From: Streptomyces lincolnensis
GTDB lineage: Bacteria; Actinomycetota; Actinomycetes; Streptomycetales; Streptomycetaceae
Length of the DNA: 64,000 bases
Assembly (NCBI RefSeq): GCF_021173675.1
Contig: NZ_JAIHON010000009.1
Coordinates: 124,001 to 188,000 of the forward strand
Direction: 5' to 3'
A program made the position numbers and the translations under genes. Below the pieces are notes generated by a model. It was not told the DNA's origin, did no database searches, and saw only the letters and a list, made by a program, of their open reading frames with translations. Shown piece after piece: positions 33,627 through 41,581 of the stretch. Numbering within the stretch: the first letter of the stretch is position 1; the number at the start of each line of letters is the position of its first letter.

Positions 33627-34649
33627 TCAGCCTTCCTGAAGAGTGGTCAGTCCGTGCTCGATGAAGACGGGCACGAGTTCGCCGATGCGGTCGAAGCCCG
33701 GTCCGACCGTCTGGCCCAGCGTGTAGCGGTAGTGGATGCCCTCCAGGATCACGGCGAGCTTGAACCACGCGAACGCCGTGTACCAGGAGACGGCCGAGAC
33801 ATCGCGCCCCGAGCGGGCCGCGTACCGCTCGATCAGCTCGGCCGGTGCCGGATGCCCCGGGGCCTCGCCGGTCGTGGAGACCGGCGACTCGGGCATGCCC
33901 AGCGGCAGGCTGTACATCACCAGCAGGCCCAGGTCGGTGAGCGGGTCGCCGAGCGTGGACATCTCCCAGTCGAGGACGGCCTTGATGCGGTCGTCCTCGC
34001 CGATGAGCACGTTGTCGAGCCGGTAGTCGCCGTGCACGACGGCGGGCGCGGGGGAGTCGGGCAGCCGGCGGCCGAGGGCCGCGTGCAGTTCGTCGACGCC
34101 GGCCAGGTCGCGGTTGCGGGAGGCGTCCAGCTGCTTGCCCCAGCGCCGCAGCTGGCGGTCCAGGAAGCCCTCGGGGCGGCCGAAGTCGACCAGGCCCACC
34201 TCGGCGGGGTCCACGGCGTGCAGTTCGACGAGCGTGTCCACCAGGGACAGCACGGCGTCCCGGGTGCGCTCCGGGCCGAGCGGGGCGAGCTGCTCGGCGG
34301 TGCGGTACGGCGTGCCCTCCACGTACTCCATGACGTAGAACGGCGCCCCCAGCACCTCCTCGTCCTCGCACAGCAGCACCGGGCGCGGCACCGGCACGTC
34401 CGTCGGGTGCAGGGCGCTGATCACCCGGTGCTCGCGCCTCATGTCGTGCGCGGTGGCCAGGACATGGCCGAGCGGGGGCCGTCGTACGACCCATCGGGCC
34501 GTGCCGTCGGAGACCGCGTAGGTGAGGTTCGACCGTCCGCCCTCGATCAGTCGGCCGGTCAGGGGGCCGTGCACCAGACCGGGCCGCTCACGGTCGAGCA
34601 GGGCGCGCAGCCTGTCGAGATCGAGTCCTGGTGGATGGTCGGGGCTCAT
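33627..34649 (-). CDS. Phosphotransferase of the APH/ACAD10-11 kinase family
   Basis: 340 residues, aminoglycoside-phosphotransferase fold. Catalytic-loop motif VVHGDYRLDNVL and the metal-binding DWEMSTLGDPLTDLG are intact. The N-lobe shows GRLIEGGRSNLTYAV. In animals the same domain is fused to the acyl-CoA dehydrogenase in ACAD10/11 and phosphorylates the 4-hydroxyl of hydroxyacyl-CoA (recent literature, recalled from memory). Here the pair is split but adjacent, so a 4-hydroxy-fatty-acid pathway is a reasonable hypothesis rather than antibiotic resistance. Confidence 0.88.
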   Translation of the reverse strand: MSPDHPPGLDLDRLRALLDRERPGLVHGPLTGRLIEGGRSNLTYAVSDGTARWVVRRPPLGHVLATAHDMRREHRVISALHPTDVPVPRPVLLCEDEEVLGAPFYVMEYVEGTPYRTAEQLAPLGPERTRDAVLSLVDTLVELHAVDPAEVGLVDFGRPEGFLDRQLRRWGKQLDASRNRDLAGVDELHAALGRRLPDSPAPAVVHGDYRLDNVLIGEDDRIKAVLDWEMSTLGDPLTDLGLLVMYSLPLGMPESPVSTTGEAPGHPAPAELIERYAARSGRDVSAVSWYTAFAWFKLAVILEGIHYRYTLGQTVGPGFDRIGELVPVFIEHGLTTLQEG

Positions 34650-34705
34650 CGATGCTCCTCACGGGTGTGCGCGTGTTGTACGGCGGTGAAGCTGCCCCCT
34701 CAATG

Positions 34706-34723
34706 ATGCCGACCGGTCGGTAT
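34706..34723. promoter_or_regulatory. TetR-type operator of the phosphotransferase / dehydrogenase operon
   Basis: ATGCCGACCGGTCGGTAT is palindromic with one mismatched pair, and is the best of the three copies (with 9859-9876 and 24403-24420). It lies 56 bases upstream of the phosphotransferase ATG at 34649 (minus strand). No TetR gene is adjacent, so the regulator at 26947 is the candidate. Confidence 0.68.
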
Positions 34724-34790
34724 GTCGTCCAGAGTGGGGGCCGAACGTGATCGGAGCCACCATAGGCCGCCGGTGACACCCGCCACGACC

Positions 34791-35744
34791 TCAGCCGCGT
34801 CGGACCGCCCCGAGCTGTGCCCGGTGCAGGCCGGGTGCGGTGAATCGCTGCGCCACGGTGCGCAGGACACGGGCCATCGCCTGGGCGGGTGGGGTGGCGG
34901 GGCGGGCCGTGGCGCGGGCGAGGAGGATGCGGCGGGTGGGGGCGGGGACGTCCGAGGCGAAGGGCAGCAGGCGTACGTCACTGCGGCGGCTGGTGAGGGC
35001 CAGGCGGGGGGCGAGGGCGATGCCGAGACCGGCGGCGACCATGGCCTGTGCCTCCTGGTAGTCGTGCGAGGAGTAGGCGATACGCGGCTCGAATCCCGCC
35101 TGGCGGCAGCTTCGGCGCAGGACGTCGGCGACGGGGTGGTTGTCGGCGCGGATGATCCACTCCTGGTCGGCGAGGTCGCCCAGGCGCACGGCGGGGTGGG
35201 TGCGCAGGGGCGAGTCGGCGGGGACGACCAGCACCGTGGGGTCGTCCAGGAGGTGGGTGAGGGAGAGCGCCGGATCGTCGAGGCGGTTCCATTCGTAGTC
35301 CCAGAGCAGCCCCTGCTCCACCTCGCCGGTGTGGAGCATCTCCCGGAGCTCTGAGAGGACCCCGGCGCGCACCTCGATACGGATCCCTGCGTGGCCGCGC
35401 CGGAAACGGGTGAGCGCGAGCGGCAGCAGGGACGCGCTGGCCGTGGGGAAGGAACCGAGCCGGAGCGTGCCCTGGTCCAGGGCCGTGAAGGAGTCCAGGT
35501 CGGCCTGCGCGGCACGCAGTTCACGGCGGATCACCCGACCGCGTCCGGCCAGCGCGGCACCGGCCGGGGTGGGGCGGATGCCGCGCGGCAGCCGCTCGAT
35601 CAGGGGCTGCCCGGCCTCCTGCTCCAGCAGGGACATCTGCTGTGAGGCGGCGGACGTCGTCATGCCCAGCGCCTCCGCCGCCGCGGTGAGCGAACCGCGC
35701 TCGGTGGCCTCGGTGAGCAGCAGCAGGCGACGCGTGTTCAGCAT
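34791..35744 (-). CDS. LysR-family transcriptional regulator
   Basis: 317 residues. The N-terminal winged helix reads LLLLTEATERGSLTAAAEAL with GMTTSAASQQMSLLE. The remainder is the usual periplasmic-binding-protein-like sensor domain (TLRLGSFPTASASLLP, then DDPTVLVVPADSPL). ATG at 35744 is chosen; an extended frame to 35849 adds non-conserved residues. It is divergent from the PrpF / carrier operon, with a palindromic box in between, so it most likely activates those genes in response to a dicarboxylate or tricarboxylate. Confidence 0.88.
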   Translation of the reverse strand: MLNTRRLLLLTEATERGSLTAAAEALGMTTSAASQQMSLLEQEAGQPLIERLPRGIRPTPAGAALAGRGRVIRRELRAAQADLDSFTALDQGTLRLGSFPTASASLLPLALTRFRRGHAGIRIEVRAGVLSELREMLHTGEVEQGLLWDYEWNRLDDPALSLTHLLDDPTVLVVPADSPLRTHPAVRLGDLADQEWIIRADNHPVADVLRRSCRQAGFEPRIAYSSHDYQEAQAMVAAGLGIALAPRLALTSRRSDVRLLPFASDVPAPTRRILLARATARPATPPAQAMARVLRTVAQRFTAPGLHRAQLGAVRRG

Positions 35745-35753
35745 GCCTGTGAC

Positions 35754-35768
35754 TTTAGCGGAGCTAAA
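35754..35768. promoter_or_regulatory. LysR-type operator in the divergent promoter
   Basis: TTTAGC-GGA-GCTAAA is a perfect 6-3-6 palindrome of the T-N11-A type, directly upstream of the LysR ATG and 96 bases before the PrpF start. This is the normal position for LysR autoregulation and activation of a divergent operon. Confidence 0.6.
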
Positions 35769-35863
35769 CCCATGTGAAGCGAACTGCGATTGTTCCGAAG
35801 TCACGCCTCTGCGAAGGTCTCCGCAATCTCTCCCCCTCTCATTGATCAAGGAAGACCTCTGAC

Positions 35864-36982
35864 GTGCACATTCCCGCGACCCTGGTGCGTGGCGGCACCA
35901 GCAAGTGCTGGCTGTTCAACCAGGTCGACGTCCCCGCCGACCGTGGCGAACTGGAGAAACTGCTGGTCTCCGCGTACGGCGCCACCGATCCCGTGGAACT
36001 GGACGGCGTGGGCGGGGCGACCCCCACCACCTCGAAGGCGGCGGTCGTCAGCGCCTCCCCCGAACCCGGGGTGGACGTGGACTACCTCTTCGCCCAGGTC
36101 GGCATCGGCACGGGCCAGGTCGAGTGGACGAGCAACTGCGGCAACTGCGCCACCGGGGTCGCCCTGTACGTGGTCGCGAAGGGCATGGTGGCGATCACCG
36201 GTGACCGGACGCGGGTGGTGATGCGCAACACCAACACCGGCGCGGTCCTCGAAGGGCTCGTGGACACCACCGGCGGCGTCGTGCACCACTTCGGCCGCCA
36301 GACCGTGCCCGGCACCCGGGCCGGCGGGGTCGCCGTCGGCCTCACCTTCCGCGATCCGGCCGGTGGCACCACCGGTTCACTGCTCCCCACCGGGCAGGCC
36401 GCGCAGGATCTCCCGGTCGCCGCCGAACCGGTACGGGTGAGCATGGTGGACGCCGGAGCACCCGTCGTCCTCATCGACGCCCTCGAAGCCGGCCGCAGCG
36501 GCGCCGAGCCTCTGGAACGGATCGGCGCGGACGTGCCCTGGCTGCGCACCGTCCGCCATGCCGCCGCACCGCTCATGGGACTGATCGAGCCGGGCGGACA
36601 ACCGGGCGACGCGGTGCCGAAGGTGGGCCTGGTGGGCCCGCCGGTGCCCTACACCACCACCCTCGGCGAGCGGATCGCGGCCGAGGACCACGACATCTCG
36701 GTGCGGATGCTCAGCATGAACGCCCCGCACCCCGCGATCGGCCTGACCTCCGCCGTCGCCGTCGCGGCGGCCGGGCTGGTCGAGGGCTCCGTGGTCTGTC
36801 GGATCACGGGCGGCCCGACCGACGAGTGGCTGCGTCTGGGCACACCCGCCGGCGTCGTCGCGGTCCGCTGCACCGACGTACGGGACGGTCTGCCACGGCG
36901 GGTCACCGTGCAGCGCGCGGCACGGCTGCTCGCCGACGCCCGCATCTACGTCCCGGGAACAGTCCGCGCACAAGCCGCCTGA
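35864..36982 (+). CDS. PrpF-family isomerase (aconitate or oxalomesaconate type)
   Basis: 372 residues, the diaminopimelate-epimerase-like double-domain fold used by PrpF. The N-terminal LVRGGTSKCWLFN and the SNCGNCATGVALY motif hold the expected catalytic Cys residues. Known relatives isomerise methylaconitate, trans-aconitate or 4-oxalomesaconate. GTG start with AAGGAAG 9 bases upstream. The downstream carrier suggests uptake and isomerisation of an exogenous polycarboxylate, under LysR control. Confidence 0.87.
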   Translation: MHIPATLVRGGTSKCWLFNQVDVPADRGELEKLLVSAYGATDPVELDGVGGATPTTSKAAVVSASPEPGVDVDYLFAQVGIGTGQVEWTSNCGNCATGVALYVVAKGMVAITGDRTRVVMRNTNTGAVLEGLVDTTGGVVHHFGRQTVPGTRAGGVAVGLTFRDPAGGTTGSLLPTGQAAQDLPVAAEPVRVSMVDAGAPVVLIDALEAGRSGAEPLERIGADVPWLRTVRHAAAPLMGLIEPGGQPGDAVPKVGLVGPPVPYTTTLGERIAAEDHDISVRMLSMNAPHPAIGLTSAVAVAAAGLVEGSVVCRITGGPTDEWLRLGTPAGVVAVRCTDVRDGLPRRVTVQRAARLLADARIYVPGTVRAQAA

Positions 36983-37085
36983 ACCGGGTCGGACATCATC
37001 TCGGTCGGCCGGTCACGCAGCCGTCCGCACCGGGGCACTCTCGCGCCCTCGGGGCGCGCCCCTCCCCATCGCACCAAGGACAAAG

Positions 37086-38339
37086 ATGTCTGCTGAAGTG
37101 ATCTCCATAGGCGCGCTGCTGGTGATGTTCGTGGTCGGCACCGTGCTGCCGATCAACCTGGGCATCCTCGCCTTCGTCGCCACCTTCGCGGTCGGCACCG
37201 CCTCGCTCGGCCTCACCGAGGACGAGATCTTCGAGGGGTTCCCGGCGAAACTCTTCGTCACCATCGTCGGGGTCACCTACCTGTTCTCCGTGGCCCGTCG
37301 CAACGGCACCATCGACTGGCTCGTCGCCGCCGGCGTACGGCTGGTGCGCGGCAAGGTCGCGCTCATCCCCTGGGTGCTGTTCCTGGTGGCCGCCCTGCTG
37401 ACGGCGTTCGGCACCTTCACCCCCGCCGCGGTCGCGATCCTCGCGCCGATCGGCATGAACTTCGCCTACCGCTACCGGCTCAACCCGCTGGTCGTCGGCA
37501 TGATGGTGATCAGCGGCGGACACGCGGGGGCGTTCTCCCCGCTGGCCGTGTCCGGTGCGCTGGTCCTCGGCCTCGTCGACAAGACCGACCTGCACGTCTC
37601 CGCGGTCACGTTGTTCAGCGCCAGCTTCCTGATCAACCTGGTGCTCTCCGCACTCACCTATGTGCTGCTCGCCAAGCGCCCCGCTCCACTGGCCGAGGAT
37701 TCCGGGGAAGCGGCCGAGGACGAGGACCTCGACGTGTCCGGCAGGCCCGACTGGCGCCAGTGGCTCACCCTCACCTGCCTGGTGGCCCTGGTGGTCGGCG
37801 CCCTCGGCTTCCATCTGGAGATCGGTTTCCTGGCCCTCGCGGCCGGTGCGCTGCTGGCCCTGGTGGACATGAAGCGGCAGGAGAAGGCCGTGGACGGCGT
37901 CAGCTGGTCGACCCTGCTGCTGGTCGCGGGGATGATGACCTACATCGCCATGCTGGAGAAGGCCGGCATCATCGAGAACATCTCCGAGCACGCCGCGAAC
38001 CTCGGCGCCCCCGTCGCCGTCGCCCTGCTGCTGTGCTTCACCGTGGCCATCACCTCCGCCTTCGCCTCCTCCACCGCGATCCTCACCGCGATCATCCCCA
38101 TCGCCGTACCGCTGCTGCTCTCCAGCCACCTCAGCGCCGCCGGACTGATCGCCGCGCTCGCCGTCTCCACGACGATCGTCGACACCTCGCCCTTCTCCAC
38201 CAACGGCGCGCTCGTCCTCAGCAACGCCCGCGGAGTGGACGGCCGCCGCTTCTACCGCCAGGTCATCGGCTACACCGGCGGCATCGTGGCCCTCGGTCCC
38301 GTCGTCGCCTGGGGCACGCTGGTCCTGCCCTGGTCGTGA
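37086..38339 (+). CDS. Dicarboxylate/malonate carrier (MatC/SLC13-like)
   Basis: 417 residues with about 11 transmembrane helices. The first 150 residues match the MatC_N pattern (LPINLGILAFVATFAVG, GVTYLFSVARRNGTIDWL). STTIVDTSPFSTNGALVLSN near the C-terminus is the conserved substrate loop. Such carriers import malonate, oxaloacetate-like acids or other dicarboxylates. Follows the isomerase with a 103-base gap but an AAGGACAAAG ribosome site, so probably the same transcript. Confidence 0.87.
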   Translation: MSAEVISIGALLVMFVVGTVLPINLGILAFVATFAVGTASLGLTEDEIFEGFPAKLFVTIVGVTYLFSVARRNGTIDWLVAAGVRLVRGKVALIPWVLFLVAALLTAFGTFTPAAVAILAPIGMNFAYRYRLNPLVVGMMVISGGHAGAFSPLAVSGALVLGLVDKTDLHVSAVTLFSASFLINLVLSALTYVLLAKRPAPLAEDSGEAAEDEDLDVSGRPDWRQWLTLTCLVALVVGALGFHLEIGFLALAAGALLALVDMKRQEKAVDGVSWSTLLLVAGMMTYIAMLEKAGIIENISEHAANLGAPVAVALLLCFTVAITSAFASSTAILTAIIPIAVPLLLSSHLSAAGLIAALAVSTTIVDTSPFSTNGALVLSNARGVDGRRFYRQVIGYTGGIVALGPVVAWGTLVLPWS

Positions 38340-38358
38340 CGGGGTCGGTGTGACGGGG

Positions 38359-38655
38359 TCAGTGGTCGTCCCAGTGGCCCTCGTGCTCGGCGTGCCGGTG
38401 ACCGTCGTGGAGGTAGTCGACGTGGTCGCCGTGGAGCACGCTCTCGTGACCGCAGTCCTGGCCGTGGCGGTGGTCGTGGCCGTTGTGCGCTAGGTGTTCG
38501 GCGGGCTCGCACTCGTCCCAGTGACCGCTGTGCTCGCGGTGCAGATGCCCGTCGTGCGCGTAGTCCACGTGGTCGCCGTGCGGCACCTCGGAGTGGCCGC
38601 AGTCCGGGCCGTGGGTGTGCGTGTGGGAGGCGTGTTCCTGGTGGAGGGTGGTCAT
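38359..38655 (-). CDS. His-rich protein with two tandem metal-binding repeats
   Basis: 98 residues, about a quarter His. Two copies of a roughly 38-residue unit are visible: CGHSEVPHGDHVDYAHDGHL... and CGHESVLHGDHVDYLHDGHR..., both ending in HWDE/HWDD. His, Asp and a few Cys side chains suggest a zinc or nickel store or buffer; streptomycetes often carry such proteins in zinc-responsive contexts (inference). ATG at 38655 rather than an upstream ATG at 38841, which would prepend unrelated sequence. No Zur-type box is evident upstream. Confidence 0.8.
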   Translation of the reverse strand: MTTLHQEHASHTHTHGPDCGHSEVPHGDHVDYAHDGHLHREHSGHWDECEPAEHLAHNGHDHRHGQDCGHESVLHGDHVDYLHDGHRHAEHEGHWDDH

Positions 38656-38860
38656 GGTGCTCACCTTCGGGGGTGCGGGTGATCGGATCGGCCGCCACGC
38701 GAACGGGGCGTGTGCGGCGATACGGCCTGCGTGGCGTCCGGGTGCCCCTGAGGGCCGGACCCATGGAGGCAGACCGTCACCTACCGACCGTAGGACGACA
38801 CGGGGAGACTCGCCCACCAAGAGCGGTTCAAGGTCGTCCATCGGGGCGGGTGGGCCGCGC

Positions 38861-38940
38861 GCCCCCGGGGCCGCTCAGCCATACGTCCACGGGGCCGGGA
38901 CCGCTCAGCCGCACGACCCCAGGGCCGGGACCGCTCAGAG
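38861..38940. repeat. Imperfect 30-bp tandem repeat at the end of a DUF202 gene
   Basis: The block CCGCTCAG(CC) recurs at 38871, 38901 and 38931, exactly 30 bases apart, and GGGGCCGGGA or close variants precede the last two copies. The final copy contains the TGA stop (minus strand, 38935-38937). The rest of the gap 38656-38860 shows nothing recognisable. Confidence 0.65.
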
Positions 38941-39258
38941 GACGAGCGCCACCGCGCACACGGCTAGGGCCACCGTGAGCAGCGCGCCGGCCGTCGCGTG
39001 TCGGGGGGCCAGGGCCTGCGGGCGGGGCGTGGTGGCCAGGGTGCGGATGCGGTGGTGGGCGACGAGCAGGAAGGCCAGCCACAGGCCGCCGCTCACCGCG
39101 CAGACGGCGACACGGCCGGGGGAGACCCCGCCGTGCAGCGCGGTCTTCACGGCGAGCAGGGCGGCCACCGTGCTCGCCAGTGTCGTACGGCGCCAGGCGA
39201 GCCGGGTCCGTTCGGGCTGGAGCCCGGGATCGCGGTCCTCGGCGGCCCGGGGGTTCAT
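38935..39258 (-). CDS. DUF202-family small membrane protein
   Basis: 107 residues. An N-terminal PGLQPERTRLAWRRTTLAST motif precedes three transmembrane helices. It overlaps the stop of the preceding DUF202 gene by four bases (ATGA), so the two are translationally coupled. The gene's 3' end is reached by the 30-bp tandem repeat. Function of the family is unknown; it may form a hetero-oligomeric membrane complex with its partner. Confidence 0.82.
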   Translation of the reverse strand: MNPRAAEDRDPGLQPERTRLAWRRTTLASTVAALLAVKTALHGGVSPGRVAVCAVSGGLWLAFLLVAHHRIRTLATTPRPQALAPRHATAGALLTVALAVCAVALVL

Positions 39259-39647
39259 CCCTCCCACCCGACGAGGACCACCACGACCATCGCGACGGCC
39301 ACCACCGCGACCGCCAGGCTCAGCAGCGCCGGGAAGCGTGACACCGGCAGGTCCTCGCCCCGGCGCATCGCCCGCTCGCAGCGCACCCAGTGGTTGACCG
39401 CCCTGAGCGCACACAGCACGCCCGCCCCGAGCAGCGCGAGCGCGAGCCCGACGCGCCAGGCCCAGCGCAGGTCCGGCAGGAACTGGTCGACGGCGAAACC
39501 GCCGCCGATCAGCGCGAGCGCGGTGCGCAGCCAGGCGAGGAAGGTGCGCTCGTTGGCCAGCGAGAAGCGGTAGTCGGGGGTGTCGCCCTCCTGCCGGATC
39601 TCCTGGGGCGCGAACCACAGCCGGACGTTCCGTGCGAATCCGATCAC
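39255..39647 (-). CDS. YidH-type DUF202 membrane protein
   Basis: 130 residues with the conserved FSLANERTFLAWLRTALALI and three transmembrane helices (WRVGLALALLGAGVLCALR and LLSLAVAVVAVAMVVVVLV among them). This is the longer, YidH-like member of a DUF202 pair, the partner being encoded immediately after it. The role in the cell is not known. Confidence 0.86.
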   Translation of the reverse strand: MIGFARNVRLWFAPQEIRQEGDTPDYRFSLANERTFLAWLRTALALIGGGFAVDQFLPDLRWAWRVGLALALLGAGVLCALRAVNHWVRCERAMRRGEDLPVSRFPALLSLAVAVVAVAMVVVVLVGWEG

Positions 39648-39699
39648 GCGCAGGACCCTATCCGGACGGTTCCCGCGGGGCGCATTTGCCGGTCCGCGC

Positions 39700-40224
39700 T
39701 CAGGCGCCGGACAGGCCGGAACGGTACGCCTTCAGCCGCTCGTACGCCGCGAGGCCGTCCGGCACCCACGGCCAGTCCCCGAGGCGCGCCTCCACCTCGT
39801 CGTCGGTGAGGAAGGCGTGCCAGGCGACCTCCTCGGCCTGCGGGCTCACGGTGAGCTCGCAGCGGACCTCGTACACCGCCGACCACCAGGTCTGCCCCGC
39901 GCCGTCGTCGTAGAGGAACTTGAAGAGGAACTCGGGGCGGGGCAGTCCGCTCACCCCCAGCTCCTCCTCGGCCTCGCGCAGGGCGGCGTCGTCGTAGGAC
40001 TCGCCGGCGCCCACGACCCCGCCGACGAACATGTCGTACCGGTCGGGGAAGACCAGCTTGGTCGGGGTGCGGCGGTGGACGAAGAGCCGGCCCCGGCCGT
40101 CTCTGGCCTGGATGAAGACGCAGCGGTGGCGCAGGCCCCGCGTGTAGGCCTCGCCACGCGGGGACCGGCCGATCACCCGGTCCTGCTCGTCGACGATGTC
40201 GAGGATCTCGTCAGCAGCGCTCAT
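39700..40224 (-). CDS. NUDIX hydrolase
   Basis: 174 residues. The NUDIX box is complete: G-x5-E at GVVGAGE, followed by seven residues and REAEEELGV. The N-terminal DIVDEQDRVIGRSPRGEA resembles isopentenyl-diphosphate isomerase/Idi-like and YfcD-type NUDIX proteins, which hydrolyse nucleoside or sugar diphosphates. ATG at 40224. Substrate unknown. It lies in a run of minus-strand genes but has a 52-base gap on each side. Confidence 0.9.
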   Translation of the reverse strand: MSAADEILDIVDEQDRVIGRSPRGEAYTRGLRHRCVFIQARDGRGRLFVHRRTPTKLVFPDRYDMFVGGVVGAGESYDDAALREAEEELGVSGLPRPEFLFKFLYDDGAGQTWWSAVYEVRCELTVSPQAEEVAWHAFLTDDEVEARLGDWPWVPDGLAAYERLKAYRSGLSGA

Positions 40225-40276
40225 GCGTCCATCCAAGCAGCGGCCTCGGCCGAGCCGGTCGGCCCCGTCGGTTCGG

Positions 40277-41170
40277 TCAGCTCGGCTGGAGGTCGCGCAC
40301 CGGCTCCTGGCGGGGCACGCCGCGCGGCATCGCCGGGTGCATGCCCAGCAGCACGATGCCGACGACGATCCCCGCGAGTCCGGCTGCCTCCCAGGCCAGC
40401 GCGCCCGTGTCGGTGCGCAGCCGGTCGCCGAGGAAGCCGACGCCGCAGAGGATGCCGGCCAGCGGCTGGGCGGCGGTCAGCGCCGGGAGCGACATCCGCA
40501 GGGGCGCGGTCTCGAAGGCGCTCTGGACCAGGATCAGGCCGGTGACGCCGAGCACCAGCACGGCGTACGGCTGCCAGCCGGTGAGCAGCGCCGGCAGGCC
40601 GCCCTCGGCGAAGCGCTGGCCGCTCACCCGGGTCAGGGCGTCCTGGACGCCGTAGACGAGACCCGCGGCCACGCCCAGCAGGACCGGGCCCGAGGTCAGC
40701 CGGGAGCGCTTGGCGTAGGTGGTGAGCAGCAGGGCGAGGCCGAGCATGGAGCCGATGATCAGCCAGTGCCGGAACGGGTCGGTGAGCGCGGTGCCGCCGC
40801 GCGGCTCGCCCGCCACGATGAACGCCGTCACCCCGCCCGCGAGCAGCAGCAGGCCCGACCAGCCCTGGCGGCCCAGCGGCTGCCCGGTCTGCTTGCGGGA
40901 CAGGGCGAGGGCGAACAGCAGGTTCGTGGCGAGGAGGGGTTCCACCAGGGAGATCTCGCCCCGGCCCAGCGCGATCGCGCCGAGGGCCATGCCGACCGCC
41001 ATCAGGCCGATGCCGGCGAGCCAGCGCCGGACCTTCATCAGGTCCAGGAGCAGCCGCGGCGAGAGGAAGTCGCTCAGGGGCGCCTGCCGGGCCGCGTTCT
41101 GCTGGAGCACGAAGCCCAGGCCCAGGCAGCAGGCAGCGCTCACGGCGAGAACAAGAACCAGAACCGACAC
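40277..41170 (-). CDS. DMT-superfamily membrane transporter
   Basis: 297 residues with ten transmembrane helices, starting at the GTG at 41170 (GAGG 8 bases upstream) directly in front of VLVLVLAVSAACCLGLGFVL. The pattern FVLQQNAARQ, then YGVQDALTRVSGQ, matches DMT-type proteins seen often in streptomycetes. A longer frame to 41407 has no signal or domain and is discarded. Probably a metabolite exporter. Confidence 0.8.
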   Translation of the reverse strand: MSVLVLVLAVSAACCLGLGFVLQQNAARQAPLSDFLSPRLLLDLMKVRRWLAGIGLMAVGMALGAIALGRGEISLVEPLLATNLLFALALSRKQTGQPLGRQGWSGLLLLAGGVTAFIVAGEPRGGTALTDPFRHWLIIGSMLGLALLLTTYAKRSRLTSGPVLLGVAAGLVYGVQDALTRVSGQRFAEGGLPALLTGWQPYAVLVLGVTGLILVQSAFETAPLRMSLPALTAAQPLAGILCGVGFLGDRLRTDTGALAWEAAGLAGIVVGIVLLGMHPAMPRGVPRQEPVRDLQPS

Positions 41171-41581
41171 GCTGCGTACCTCGAGATCATCCGGCCGGGC
41201 TTCGGGGTGCGTGGAGACCGACTGTAGCGGCCGGGGGCCCGGGGTGTCCGTCCCGTCATGGTGAGGGGCCCGGGCGCACGGCGCCATGGCGTACGCCACA
41301 GGGACGGCCCGGGATCCGGAGGGGGTCGCTCCGGACGGGAGGCAAGTGCCTTGTGGATCAAGGGAGTTGACGCGTGTAACGACCGATCGGGCCTTGACGG
41401 AAAGCATGGGCGGGGGATTGGCTGTGCGTGATCAGCCGATGGCCGACAGAAAAGTCCGGACCATGACGTCCGGCCCCTCCGTATGTCCCGACCAGTAGCC
41501 CGGCCATGTCCAGACCAGCAGTCCGGCCACGAGGCCGGCCCCGACCGACGACGAGCCGCGTCGCGTGAGGAAGTCCCCGCG
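41171..41581. other. 411-base intergenic region with a 17-bp direct repeat
   Basis: No convincing gene is seen between the divergent DMT transporter and TPR-like genes. GACCAGTAGCCCGGCCA (41490-41506) is repeated as GACCAGCAGTCCGGCCA (41513-41529), 23 bases apart, with two substitutions. TTGACG (41367-41372) and TTGACGG (41397-41403) are -35-like. A 70-codon frame at 41286-41498 is unsupported. It is probably a promoter region serving both directions. Confidence 0.4.

Noticed and set aside
38861..38940. Possible CRISPR array
   Set aside because: The repeats are contiguous, only three units long and have no spacers or cas genes.
41286..41498. 70-codon frame in the divergent region
   Set aside because: No ribosome site, no domain and low-complexity composition; treated as non-coding.
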